NCBI GenBank assembly: GCA_937928195.1
Contig: CALEYZ010000003.1
Span: 1 to 6,688, forward strand
Direction of reading: 5' to 3'
Origin: an uncultured Limnohabitans sp.
Lineage (GTDB): Bacteria; Pseudomonadota; Gammaproteobacteria; Burkholderiales; Burkholderiaceae_C
Length of the DNA: 6,688 bases
The notes under the pieces are model-generated. The model saw only the letters and a list, made by a program, of their open reading frames with translations. It had not been told where the DNA came from and did no database searches. Of the stretch, positions 6,371 through 6,688 are shown one piece after another. The translations under genes and the position numbers were made by a program. Numbering within the stretch: position 1 is the stretch's first letter; each line of letters begins with the position of its first letter.

Positions 6371-6389
6371 GACATCAAGGTTTGATGTC
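6371..6389 (-). repeat. Hairpin-forming inverted repeat over the receptor stop codon
   Basis: GACATCAA (6371-6378) and TTGATGTC (6382-6389) form a perfect eight-base-pair stem with a three-base loop. The stop codon of the - strand receptor gene (6375-6377) is inside the stem. The outer arms GACATC/GATGTC echo the ACATC/GATGT arms of the palindrome at 6344-6358. It may help end or stabilise the - strand message, but no U-tract follows. Confidence 0.5.
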
Positions 6390-6688
6390 AATGGTTCGAA
6401 TCAATTTCGCATTTCGGTCGAATTCTGCTTTTGCAAATTGACCCAGTTCCTCAGCGGTGCCGCTGCCTGGCAGGGCGCCTTGTTCTGCCAGTTTGGCAAT
6501 CACATCGGGTTCTTTCAGCACAGCATTGAGGGCTTCGTTCAGTCGCTTCACAACGGCTGGCGGTGTTTTGGCAGGCGCAAACAGTGCCGTCCAACTGGTC
6601 ATGTGAAAGCCTTTGAGGGCAGGTGATTCAGAAAATGAGGGGACGCTGGGCGCCGCAGCCATTCTGTCTTTGACCGTCACACCCATGG
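6375..6688 (-). CDS. Bug/TctC-family periplasmic solute receptor, C-terminal part (cut by window edge)
   Basis: The last 104 or so codons of a gene that enters from beyond position 6688. The fragment resembles the C-terminal third of Bug receptors, the binding proteins linked to tripartite tricarboxylate transporters and greatly expanded in Burkholderiales. Recognisable parts are APSVPSFSES (the usual PDVPTF-type segment), the core SWTALFAPAKTPPAVVKRLN, then EPDVIAKLAEQGALPGSGTAEEL, ending near an IKP-type terminus. Full members are about 320-330 residues with a signal peptide, so roughly two thirds is missing here. An internal ATG at 6686 is not the true start. The gene converges on the IclR-type regulator with 78 bases between the stops. 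Its ligand, usually a carboxylate in this family, is unknown. Confidence 0.85.
   Translation of the reverse strand, partial: MGVTVKDRMAAAPSVPSFSESPALKGFHMTSWTALFAPAKTPPAVVKRLNEALNAVLKEPDVIAKLAEQGALPGSGTAEELGQFAKAEFDRNAKLIRTIDIKP

Overview
The window looks like chromosomal DNA of a betaproteobacterium, most likely Burkholderiales (Comamonadaceae-like). This is inferred from the protein types, above all a Bug/TctC-family receptor beside an IclR regulator, and from the mixed base composition. No species can be named from the sequence alone.

Layout. Positions 1-52 hold the 3' part of a tRNA-Val (anticodon CAC) on the + strand, followed by a strong hairpin terminator (59-96) that reads in both directions. 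Positions 117-5334 hold five genes on the - strand. In transcription order they are an FAD-dependent amine/amino-acid oxidoreductase (DAO family), a PotA-like ABC ATPase, a PotB-like permease, a PotC-like permease and, after a 128-base gap, a periplasmic substrate-binding protein. A divergent IclR-family regulator gene (5475-6296, +) faces the oxidoreductase across a 140-base control region. That region holds three copies of a TTCC-N7-GGAA type inverted repeat whose starts are 30 and 40 bases apart, the best candidate operators. A 78-base spacer follows, with two related small palindromes at or near the stop of the last gene. From 6375 to the window edge lies the C-terminal third of a Bug/TctC-type solute receptor on the - strand.

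How it works together. The binding protein would capture a small, probably amine-containing solute in the periplasm. The two permeases and the ATPase would import it, and the FAD enzyme would oxidise it in the cytoplasm. The divergent IclR protein is the natural candidate for a substrate-responsive regulator of both itself and the operon. The ABC genes belong to the spermidine/putrescine (PotABCD) superfamily, but the true substrate cannot be read from the sequence.

Overall this is an ordinary catabolic/transport locus. I found no mobile element, CRISPR array, phage gene or clearly new system. The most interesting signals are the phased operator array and the unusual translation starts: a TTG, two GTG and weak or absent Shine-Dalgarno sequences.
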